NCBI GenBank assembly: GCA_015259235.1
Contig: JABZGM010000045.1
Location: forward strand, 1 to 13,512
Reading direction: 5' to 3'
Origin: Alloprevotella sp.
GTDB taxonomy: Bacteria; Bacteroidota; Bacteroidia; Bacteroidales; Bacteroidaceae
Length of the DNA stretch: 13,512 nucleotides
Each line of letters starts with the position of its first letter. Position 1 is the stretch's first letter. The notes beneath the pieces were generated by a model. It was not told the DNA's origin and made no database searches. It saw only the letters and a program-made list of their open reading frames with translations. Both the position numbers and the translations under genes were made by a program. Below are positions 1 through 5,800 of this stretch, in pieces.

Positions 1-129
1 GGTTTGAGTGTTAAAACGCACGGAGAATTTTGGTCAGAATTTTGTGTAAACTAGGAAGAGAAGAATGTATGCTACGTGAGTTCAAAATCATCCGCCCAAC
101 AAATCTTACTCGAATTCTTGAAATCTTCC

Positions 130-192
130 CGATTTTCTCGGACTTTTCCTCGATTTTCTCGGACAAAATAAAAAATTCGTCGGACAAAATTT
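130..192. repeat. 21-nt imperfect tandem repeat, three units
   Basis: Units start at 130, 151 and 172. The first two share 14 identical bases (cgattttctcggac). The second and third share 11 (tcggacaaaat), at 159-169 and 180-190. The period is a multiple of three, so minus-strand frames through it look heptad-like, but no start site or homology supports a protein. It may be a small variable-number repeat. Confidence 0.6.
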
Positions 193-218
193 TGAATAAT
201 GTCCATTGAAATAGAACG

Positions 219-253
219 AACAACGTGTTGTTTCACCAAAACGACACGTTGTT
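219..253. repeat. Strong intergenic hairpin
   Basis: The outer arms are 219-228 (aacaacgtgt) and its exact reverse complement at 244-253. The stem continues inward through a T-G pair (229/243) and four more base pairs (230-233 with 239-242). This gives a roughly 15-bp stem with a 5-nt loop (234-238). Neither side has a clear run of T, so a terminator role is uncertain. It could equally be a protein-binding palindrome or a repeat remnant. Confidence 0.6.
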
Positions 254-411
254 TCTTCTCAAAAAAGCTCAGAATACAAGAAAACGTGCTCAATACCTGA
301 AAAGAGGTCTCAAAATCTCTATTTTCAAACCCTCTGAGAATCGCATAATTCCCAGCAATTTTTTCTGAACTCGAATTTGGGTGTTAAATGGAGGGGCAGA
401 AATTATGAAAA

Positions 412-555
412 AGTCTATATGCAGTTTGCCCTCTATCCCAAATCTGTTCAGGATTTAACCCAAATCGGTCATTAGACCGTTATAATACGATAATCTAATG
501 ACCGATTTAGGTTTAATGACCGGTTTGAGTTTATCAAAGACGCTGCATATAGACT
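412..555. repeat. Palindromic MITE-like element with 13-bp terminal inverted repeats
   Basis: Positions 412-424 (agtctatatgcag) are the exact reverse complement of 543-555. Inside lies a second inverted repeat: 459-476 matches the reverse complement of 494-511 with one mismatch, around a 17-nt centre (477-493). A further diverged pair lies outside it (437-458 against 512-530, approximate). The right half also has an 18-nt direct repeat (496-515 and 514-533). The whole 144 bp could fold into one long imperfect hairpin. No transposase is present and no target-site duplication is evident. A non-autonomous transposable element or a REP-like dispersed repeat is my inference. Confidence 0.55.
496..533 (+). 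repeat. Tandem pair of an 18-nt-period motif
   Basis: Positions 496-515 and 514-533 match at 17 of 20 bases and overlap by 2 nt. The shared core is taatgaccg followed by a T-rich/G stretch. The same motif occurs inverted at 455-474 and in a distant intergenic region at 4750-4770. Confidence 0.55.
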
Positions 556-597
556 GACGTGCGGCACAGGATTATAGACAATGCTAACGCACAAAAT

Positions 598-630
598 AAG
601 GGACAATCAACCAAAGTTGATTGTCCCTTT
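598..630 (-). terminator. Rho-independent terminator of dps
   Basis: Positions 598-611 pair perfectly with 616-629, giving a 14-bp stem with a 4-nt loop. Read on the minus strand the hairpin is followed by a T-rich tail (ttattttg). It lies about 80 nt beyond the dps stop codon. The plus-strand side also ends in TTT, so it could act in both directions. Confidence 0.75.
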
Positions 631-645
631 CTCACTTCCTAATTC

Positions 646-709
646 GCTGTATAAACAGCACTCAGCTTGTGCTGAGGGGTAATCTCTGAGCCCCGTGGAG
701 CTACCAGAG
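646..709 (-). other. Structured dps 3' untranslated region
   Basis: Three small hairpins lie between the dps stop codon and its terminator: 684-709 (ctctg/cagag plus agc/gct), 661-676 (ctcagc/gctgag, 4-nt loop) and 646-659 (gctgt/acagc, 4-nt loop). The second can also re-pair as cagcac/gtgctg. With the terminator they make four consecutive stems in about 110 nt, more structure than a plain intergenic spacer usually shows. Confidence 0.4.
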
Positions 710-710
710 T

Positions 711-1199
711 TTATTTGCTGCACTCCTTAGCGAGAGTTGCGGTGAGCATCCACACGAGCTTCTCTTGTTCGCGGAGGTAATCGCTCATCAACGCATTGCT
801 AGATTCGTCACCAGCCTCATCAGCAGCAGCCATAACGGCACGCTCTTGAGCAATGAGGGTCTTCACCATCTCAAGTACTTGAGTGAGGCACTCTTGACCG
901 CAGTGTACCACTTCGTTTTCCTTGATTTGAGAAACTTGGAGGTACTTGCTAGGACGGTGCTCAGGAGTCACATCAAGTTGAAGAAGACGTTCCGCGATTT
1001 CGTCAGCCTTTTCACCTGCGTCATCATAGAGACGTTCAAATTCAGCGTGAAGAGCGTAGAAGTTAGAACCTTGCACGTTCCAGTGGAAGTTGCGAAGGTT
1101 TGCATAGTATACTTGGAAGTCTGCGAGGAGAACTGCAAGAGCTTGGGCAACGGGCTGCACCTTGGCAGCATCGAGACCAGTGTAATTAAGATTTTTCAT
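711..1199 (-). CDS. dps: Dps family ferritin-like DNA-binding/iron-storage protein
   Basis: This 162-aa protein has the length and pattern of the Dps mini-ferritins, which form hollow 12-mers. They oxidise Fe(II) with hydrogen peroxide and store the iron, protecting DNA. The ferroxidase-site signature is intact: NFHW with His39, His51 in ALH, Glu55 where many Dps proteins have Asp, then Asp66 and Glu70 in DEIAER. The N-terminus is short and carries only a few lysines, so DNA binding is less certain than ferroxidase activity. The gene stands alone on the minus strand, with its own promoter about 90 bp upstream and a strong terminator downstream. In Bacteroides, dps is induced by oxidative stress through OxyR; I did not identify an OxyR site here. 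Confidence 0.95.
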   Translation of the reverse strand: MKNLNYTGLDAAKVQPVAQALAVLLADFQVYYANLRNFHWNVQGSNFYALHAEFERLYDDAGEKADEIAERLLQLDVTPEHRPSKYLQVSQIKENEVVHCGQECLTQVLEMVKTLIAQERAVMAAADEAGDESSNALMSDYLREQEKLVWMLTATLAKECSK

Positions 1200-1286
1200 A
1201 TTGCATGTTATGTTTATGGATTCATTAAAAGAGGAATTAGGGGCTAATCAGCAAGATATTTAATTGCTTTTCCCTTGATTACGGTG

Positions 1287-1317
1287 CAAAGTTACGGGCT
1301 TTTTCTAGAGTTTACAA
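1287..1317 (-). promoter_or_regulatory. Bacteroidetes-type promoter of dps
   Basis: On the minus strand the -7 element TAACTTTG (1294 to 1287) is preceded, after 20 nt, by TTG (1317 to 1315). This matches the Bacteroidetes TTTG/TAnnTTTG consensus. Transcription would begin near 1280, leaving an untranslated leader of roughly 80 nt before the ATG at 1199. Confidence 0.7.
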
Positions 1318-1477
1318 CAGATACGCCCTTCTTTTATATAGAGAAAAACTATAAGACGTTAATACTTATCAGATAATCAATTATTTACCTCATCACAGAA
1401 GTAAGAAAATAATCTTCTCATGCGCTAACATTAGGGGGCAGAGAGACTCCCTTGAGCAAGTTTCGCAAGCGAGCGCC

Positions 1478-2053
1478 CTATTTCATGTCGATTTTCTCAA
1501 ACTTGTAGCCTAATCGACGCAACTGCAATGCCACGCCTATGCGGAACATCACATGAAGCGTGCGCACGTAGGTGTGAAATGCCATGGGGCTTTGGGGTTC
1601 GATTCCTTCATGACGCAAAGCCGCGTGGGCTGCTTCGGCACAAGTGCGCACGAGTTGGTGGAGATGGGCGCGCTCCTCAGCATCGGTGATGGCAAGCACG
1701 TGGTCCAACACATAGTCGTCGAGAGCATCAAAGCCTTGTGCGAGCAGCGCTGGATAGAGCGCGTGCGGATCTGCAGCGGCAGTAGTCCAGTCACTGTCCC
1801 AGCGTTGTGCCATGGCAAGTCCAACAAATCCCATCCATCCAATGGCAACGGTGGGATATTTCGCAATTTCAGGCACTGCATCTCCCAAATATGGAGTGCA
1901 GATTTCGGGCCACACGGCTTCGAGGTCAGGGGTTTCTAGAAGTTGTCCAGAAAGTGCTTGAGCCGTTGTGCAAAGACGCAGGAGTTGATCAGTGAGTTGT
2001 TGTTCAAAACGATCGAGAAATTCGGCAGGAGCTTGGATATTGTCAGGAGTCAT
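1478..2053 (-). CDS. Conserved-looking helical protein of unknown function
   Basis: I do not recognise this 191-aa protein. It has no signal peptide and no clear transmembrane segment. It appears mostly alpha-helical, with a Trp/Gly-rich central segment around residues 68-90 (IGWMGFVGLAMAQRW) and an acidic stretch near 109-128. The C-terminus is basic (LRRLGYKFEKID). It starts 17 bp after the stop of the MalY/PatB gene on the same strand, so the two are almost certainly co-transcribed. A link to sulfur amino acid or PLP metabolism is only inferred from that position. No enzyme motif, metal-binding cluster or DNA-binding motif is visible. The start at 2053 is favoured because the upstream gene ends just before it. 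Confidence 0.75.
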   Translation of the reverse strand: MTPDNIQAPAEFLDRFEQQLTDQLLRLCTTAQALSGQLLETPDLEAVWPEICTPYLGDAVPEIAKYPTVAIGWMGFVGLAMAQRWDSDWTTAAADPHALYPALLAQGFDALDDYVLDHVLAITDAEERAHLHQLVRTCAEAAHAALRHEGIEPQSPMAFHTYVRTLHVMFRIGVALQLRRLGYKFEKIDMK

Positions 2054-2070
2054 GAGTCAAGAAAATGGGA

Positions 2071-3261
2071 TTAAGAGCGAGAAGCGTGGAGTTTCGCCAC
2101 AGCCTCAGCCAGTTGGTGAAGGGCTTTTTCGAGCACACAGCGCGGCACACCCACATTGAGTCGCATGAAGCCTTCTCCTCCGGCACCAAACATCTCACCA
2201 TCGTTAAGGGCCAGATGCGCTTCATTGACAAAGAGATGATTGAGTTCGTCGTGAGAGAGTCCGAGTGCGCGGCAGTCGAGCCAGATGAGGAAGGAGGCTT
2301 CGGGACGTGGAGCCACCACTCTGGGGATGTGTTCGCGGCAATAGTCCACAGCAAAATCGATGTTACCTTCGATGTAGCGCAACATCTCCTTGCGCCATTC
2401 GCCACCCTGTCGATAGGCAGCTATAGCCACCGTGGGTGAGAACATGGGAGGACAGTCAATTTCGTTGGCAAAGAGCCACTTCGTGAAAGGTTCGCGCAAC
2501 TTATCATTGGGCACCACAGCCCAACTGCTCACCACGCCTGCGCAATTAAAGGTCTTGGTGGGCGCTCCAAAGGTGATGCTATTCTCACGCGCAGCTTCAG
2601 ACACCGAAGCAAAGGGCACGTGCTTAGCAGAATAGAGGGCTATGTCGGCATGAATCTCGTCGCTCACCACCACGATGTTATGTTCTAAACAAAAATCTGC
2701 CAGACGTTGCAGCGTCTCTTTGCTCCAGCAGCGTCCACTAGGGTTGTGAGGATTGCAGAGCACCAGCATCTTGGCATCATCAGCCACCGTAGCAAGATGG
2801 TCAAAGTCCATGTCGTAGCGACCATCTTCCCTTCTGATCAAGGGATTGTCCACCACCACACGACCATTGCCTTCAATCACGTGTTTGAACATGTGGTAGA
2901 CGGGAGGTTGGGTGATGATGCGATCACCCGGTTTGGTGTACACTTGCAGCGCAAATCCAAGACCACGGATGACACCAGGCATGAAGGAAATCCAGTCTTT
3001 TTTGATATCCCAGTTATGGAGCGACTTCTGCCAGTCGATGATGGCAGGGAAATAGTCGTCGTCAACACAGGTGTAGCCCAATATGGGGTGTTGGAGTCGC
3101 TCACGCAAGGCATCGAGGATGAAAGGAGGTGTGGCAAAATCCATATCGGCGACCCAGAGGGGGATGAGGTCAGTGCAACCATAGAGTGCTTGCAAAGCTC
3201 TAATCTTTGAACAGTTAGTACCTTTGCGACAGATAACTTCATCGAAACTGTAGTGCTTCAT
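2071..3261 (-). CDS. MalY/PatB family PLP-dependent C-S lyase (cystathionine beta-lyase type)
   Basis: This 396-aa protein is a fold-type I aminotransferase-like enzyme of the MalY/PatB branch. That branch cleaves the C-S bond of cystathionine or cysteine conjugates, giving homocysteine or thiols, pyruvate and ammonia. Landmarks in order are PLWVADMDF near residues 34-42, CNPHNPSGR (169-177) with the cofactor-contacting Asn, SDEIHAD (200-206) with the Asp that binds the pyridine nitrogen, the Schiff-base Lys236 in APTKTFN, and Arg367 in FMRLNVG for the substrate carboxylate. All key residues are present and the length is normal. It has no signal peptide, so it is cytosolic. It precedes the 191-aa unknown gene by 17 bp and follows the 441-aa unknown gene by 95 bp. 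The exact substrate (cystathionine, cysteine or another) cannot be told from sequence. Confidence 0.92.
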   Translation of the reverse strand: MKHYSFDEVICRKGTNCSKIRALQALYGCTDLIPLWVADMDFATPPFILDALRERLQHPILGYTCVDDDYFPAIIDWQKSLHNWDIKKDWISFMPGVIRGLGFALQVYTKPGDRIITQPPVYHMFKHVIEGNGRVVVDNPLIRREDGRYDMDFDHLATVADDAKMLVLCNPHNPSGRCWSKETLQRLADFCLEHNIVVVSDEIHADIALYSAKHVPFASVSEAARENSITFGAPTKTFNCAGVVSSWAVVPNDKLREPFTKWLFANEIDCPPMFSPTVAIAAYRQGGEWRKEMLRYIEGNIDFAVDYCREHIPRVVAPRPEASFLIWLDCRALGLSHDELNHLFVNEAHLALNDGEMFGAGGEGFMRLNVGVPRCVLEKALHQLAEAVAKLHASRS

Positions 3262-3356
3262 GATAAGAGAAATAGGAAGTGGAAAATGGGATTATAGGAA
3301 TCAGTGTTGAAAAGGGCACTTTTGTAGAGCTGAATAGGAATATCCCCAATCTGCCA

Positions 3357-4682
3357 TTATATCGTAACAGGGCTGTTAGACGATGAGGGATAAGCTAAGA
3401 GCAGAAAGGGTGTTGCTGCGCGATGGAAGGCTTGACAATAGACGTGCGCTTCGGGCAGCTGTGCAAAATAGTCTTTGAGGACGGTGAGAACAGCAGGAGC
3501 GTCATAGGCTATGAAGTCGCAATAGGCAGTTTGCGCGTGTTGCTCACAAACTTTGGTTCCGAATCCTCCACCCACAAATTGCACTTTCTCTGCGTCATCT
3601 AAATGCGTTTGCACATAAGTGGCAAGGTCTGCATTGAAGGCGCGCACCTCATCAGACAAATCGTCGGATGAAGGGAGTATCGCAGTGTTGAAGGCGATGA
3701 ATCCGCAGAAACATCCACTCAGACGTAAGAGATTAAACACGAAACTCTCGTCTTGGAGATATACGTAAATCTGCATCGGTTGGGTGGTCCATGCCGCAGT
3801 GAGTTGCAAATGCAGCTCATAGGGGTCAGTCTGGGGCGGTAAACTAGTGGTGTAGGTGCTTTCTTGCGAGAGCAGTTGTTGCACCGAACTTTGCGGATTC
3901 GCCTCGGGATAGTGTTGTTTCACAAAACTTCTCCACTCAGCAAGGACCACCTTCCACCCTTCTGGCAAATAGCTACGTAGGGTGTGGAGTAAGGTGTGCA
4001 GCAAGTGGAGATTTTGCGCCACGCCATCGAGTGCAATTTGCAAGACCATCGCTTCATTGCGCCACACTGCCGAGAAACGTACTTGCTGGAGCAAGGGGCG
4101 CGCTAAACTGGCGAGCAATCTATCCATCTCATCGTAGGCAGTGACAAGATGATTTTTCGCCTGTTGGTTGATAGGCGCAGACAGTTCCTCGACCTTCTGC
4201 GCACATTGGGTGAGTGGGTGGGCAATGCGTTGCAATGTTTCTCCCATCTGACGACAGCGTTCAACAAAAGTTCCCAGACGATAATGGGGGGAACTGATGC
4301 GTTGCAAACACTCTCGCTCCAGTTCTTCGGTGTGAGGATGACGAAATGCAGGCATCACATCTTCAAGATAAGCGTAGAGAAAGAGCAGGGCTTCCGCCTC
4401 GCGATCGAGATGTGCCAAGGCTAAGGCTGAATAGTAGTTGAAATCAGCAAATAGTTCCACTTGCTCATTGAGCATATAGCTCATACAGTTGAACGCACGC
4501 CAATAGCGTACTGGGGAAAATGGCTCATCTTTTTGTGCAATCTGGAGTAGGGAACGTCCGAAAAGTTCCCACATGCGCGGTGTAAACTTTTCAAGGGGCA
4601 ATCCTCCCAACACACGTTCAACAGACTCATAGTCTTGAGCGGCAAACCAATCTTCGAGTTGCTGGAGCAAAGTTTTAATCAT
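3357..4682 (-). CDS. Unknown protein with TPR-like N-terminal helices
   Basis: I cannot assign this 441-aa protein to a family. Residues 1-115 look like paired amphipathic helices reminiscent of TPR or Sel1-like solenoids (WELFGRSLLQI, NYYSALALAHLDREAEALLF). Residues 135-240 are strongly helical and may form a coiled coil. The C-terminal third (about 285-430) looks alpha/beta, with a glycine-rich GGGFGT (371-376), then CEQH and YCDFIAYD (387-394). There is no signal peptide or membrane span, so it is predicted to be cytosolic. A promoter lies about 110 bp upstream, divergent from the glycosyltransferase promoter. The 95-bp gap to the MalY/PatB gene has no obvious terminator, so read-through is possible. 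A scaffolding or peptide-binding role is a guess from the helices only. Confidence 0.75.
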   Translation of the reverse strand: MIKTLLQQLEDWFAAQDYESVERVLGGLPLEKFTPRMWELFGRSLLQIAQKDEPFSPVRYWRAFNCMSYMLNEQVELFADFNYYSALALAHLDREAEALLFLYAYLEDVMPAFRHPHTEELERECLQRISSPHYRLGTFVERCRQMGETLQRIAHPLTQCAQKVEELSAPINQQAKNHLVTAYDEMDRLLASLARPLLQQVRFSAVWRNEAMVLQIALDGVAQNLHLLHTLLHTLRSYLPEGWKVVLAEWRSFVKQHYPEANPQSSVQQLLSQESTYTTSLPPQTDPYELHLQLTAAWTTQPMQIYVYLQDESFVFNLLRLSGCFCGFIAFNTAILPSSDDLSDEVRAFNADLATYVQTHLDDAEKVQFVGGGFGTKVCEQHAQTAYCDFIAYDAPAVLTVLKDYFAQLPEAHVYCQAFHRAATPFLLLAYPSSSNSPVTI

Positions 4683-4749
4683 AGAATGAGGTTCAGAGAC
4701 AAAGCGGTGTTGCTTTCGTGCGCTATATCAAATTAAATCTTTTCACGAT

Positions 4750-4770
4750 TTAACGACCGATTTGGGTTGA
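4750..4770 (+). repeat. Dispersed copy of the 412-555 element motif
   Basis: This 21-bp stretch matches the reverse complement of 454-474 at 18 of 20 aligned bases; its core is cgaccgatttgggtt. It lies in the predicted leader of the 441-aa gene, about 4.2 kb from the palindromic element. Only this half-motif is present, without terminal inverted repeats. Confidence 0.5.
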
Positions 4771-4787
4771 AGCGAGGTCTTCTTATG

Positions 4788-4819
4788 CAAAATTACGACT
4801 ATCTACCCACAAAATCAAA
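4788..4819 (-). promoter_or_regulatory. Minus-strand promoter of the 441-aa unknown gene
   Basis: Reading the minus strand, TTTG (4819 to 4816), 20 nt, then TAATTTTG (4795 to 4788) fits the Bacteroidetes consensus. Transcription would start near 4781, giving a leader of about 100 nt that contains the dispersed repeat at 4750-4770. Confidence 0.6.
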
Positions 4820-4836
4820 ATATATCAGTAGATAAT

Positions 4837-4867
4837 TTTGCAAATCGAGGGGCAAATGCTACTTTTG
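4837..4867 (+). promoter_or_regulatory. Plus-strand promoter of the mannosyltransferase gene
   Basis: TTTG (4837-4840), exactly 19 nt, then TACTTTTG (4860-4867) is a full match to the Bacteroidetes promoter consensus. Transcription would start near 4874, about 25 nt before the ATG at 4899. Another TAnnTTTG match (4833-4840) overlaps its upstream element. Confidence 0.75.
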
Positions 4868-4898
4868 CAGAATAGAACACATCATACAAATTGCCACA

Positions 4899-5651
4899 AT
4901 GCAGAAGAACGATGCCGTTGTAATCATCCCCACCTACAACGAAAAAGAAAATATCGAAGCCATCCTCCGTGCAGTCACGGGGCTGGAAGAACATGGGTTT
5001 GACGTCTTGGTCATCGACGACGGAAGTCCTGACGGAACAGCCGCCATCGTGAAGCAGCTCATGGCAGGCGATCTCAAAGACCGCGTGCATTTGGTGGAGC
5101 GTCAAGGCAAACTGGGGCTTGGCACTGCCTACATCGCGGGCTTCAAATGGGCACTCGAACACGACTACGAATATGTCTTTGAGATGGATGCCGACTTCAG
5201 TCACGATCCTAAGGATTTGCCTCGCCTCTACAACGCTTGCGCTGTGGAAGGTTACGACTTAGCCATCGGTAGTCGCTACATTTCTGGTGTAAACGTGGTG
5301 AACTGGCCCATGGGGCGCGTGTTGATGAGCTATTTTGCCTCTAAATATGTGCGTTGCGTCACAGGAATTCCTGTCAACGACACCACAGCGGGCTTCAAAT
5401 GCTACAAGCGCCGCGTGCTAGAGGCCATCGATTTCGACAAGATTCGCTTCAAAGGCTATGCGTTTCAAATTGAACAGAAATTTACAGCCTACAAACTTGG
5501 TTTCCGCATCAAAGAAGTGCCCGTGATTTTTGTCAACCGTCAGCTCGGGGTCAGCAAAATGAGCGGTGGCATCTTCGGCGAAGCCTTATTTGGCGTGATG
5601 CGATTGAGATGGGCAGCCCTCACTGGTCAAATCAAACCTAAGCAAGCATAA
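4899..5651 (+). CDS. Polyprenol-phosphate mannosyltransferase (GT2, DPM1-like)
   Basis: This 250-aa GT2 glycosyltransferase resembles dolichol/polyprenol monophosphomannose synthases. Those enzymes move mannose (or a related sugar) from a nucleotide sugar to an undecaprenyl-type phosphate on the inner face of the cytoplasmic membrane. The order of motifs is the family's: IPTYNEKENI (10-19), DDGSPDGT (40-47), the metal-binding Asp97-Ala-Asp99 followed by SHDP, GSRY (124-127), and DTTAGFKCY (161-169). It ends with no C-terminal transmembrane domain, so it is the short soluble or peripheral form. The start at 4899 sits 25 nt from a good promoter and leaves the N-terminal strand intact. A terminator-like hairpin follows its stop. 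The exact sugar donor is uncertain; glucose and other sugars are used by close relatives. Confidence 0.9.
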   Translation: MQKNDAVVIIPTYNEKENIEAILRAVTGLEEHGFDVLVIDDGSPDGTAAIVKQLMAGDLKDRVHLVERQGKLGLGTAYIAGFKWALEHDYEYVFEMDADFSHDPKDLPRLYNACAVEGYDLAIGSRYISGVNVVNWPMGRVLMSYFASKYVRCVTGIPVNDTTAGFKCYKRRVLEAIDFDKIRFKGYAFQIEQKFTAYKLGFRIKEVPVIFVNRQLGVSKMSGGIFGEALFGVMRLRWAALTGQIKPKQA

Positions 5652-5686
5652 GCTCTACGCGCATATCATCTGCGCTATAACCCTTT

Positions 5687-5730
5687 AGGAGTGCGCAGTG
5701 TCTTCATCGGAAGATGGCGCACTCCTTTTC
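5687..5730 (+). terminator. Rho-independent terminator after the mannosyltransferase gene
   Basis: AGGAGTGCGC (5687-5696) pairs perfectly with 5717-5726, and an inner tcttc/gaaga stem (5701-5705 with 5710-5714) caps it. A T-rich tract follows (ttttctgttttc). It covers a possible earlier ATG at 5714, which argues that the dihydroorotase really starts further downstream. Confidence 0.8.
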
Positions 5731-5800
5731 TGTTTTCGCTTCTTCCCCTCTCTTCTTCCCTCATCATCTGCCTTATTGCAGACTCTCTTTTCTCAAAAAT

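Larger units (their letters stand above)
1..710. other. Gene-free AT-rich region with repeats and hairpins
   Basis: No open reading frame here has a recognisable product. The two minus-strand frames of about 70 codons (within 11-293) read through low-complexity 21-nt repeats and overlap each other, so I treat them as chance. The region contains a 21-nt imperfect tandem repeat (130-192), a 15-bp hairpin (219-253), a palindromic element with 13-bp terminal inverted repeats (412-555) and the structured 3' region of dps (598-709). The window edge at 1-15 carries another copy of the motif found near 373-388. Base composition is clearly more AT-rich than the flanking genes. Confidence 0.7.

Noticed and set aside
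11..293. Two overlapping minus-strand frames of about 70 codons.
   Set aside because: They run through 21-nt repeats and AT-rich DNA, overlap in different frames, and have no promoter or recognisable protein features.
405..458. A 17-codon plus-strand frame with an AGGGG-like site upstream, running into the palindromic element; a possible leader peptide.
   Set aside because: No gene follows in the right orientation, the host phylum rarely uses Shine-Dalgarno sites, and the frame overlaps the 13-bp terminal repeat.
219..555. CRISPR-like repeat array.
   Set aside because: Repeats are few, inverted, irregularly spaced and diverged; there are no regular spacers and no cas genes nearby.
765..1247. 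A 160-codon plus-strand frame opposite dps.
   Set aside because: It is the antisense shadow of a well-supported Dps gene and has no family features.
1366..1378. Short ttatc/gataa palindrome upstream of dps as a regulator site.
   Set aside because: It is too short and AT-rich to distinguish from chance, and lies well upstream of the predicted promoter.
5714..5800. Longer dihydroorotase N-terminus starting at 5714.
   Set aside because: The added 29 codons overlap the terminator hairpin and do not resemble the family's N-terminus; 5801 fits better.
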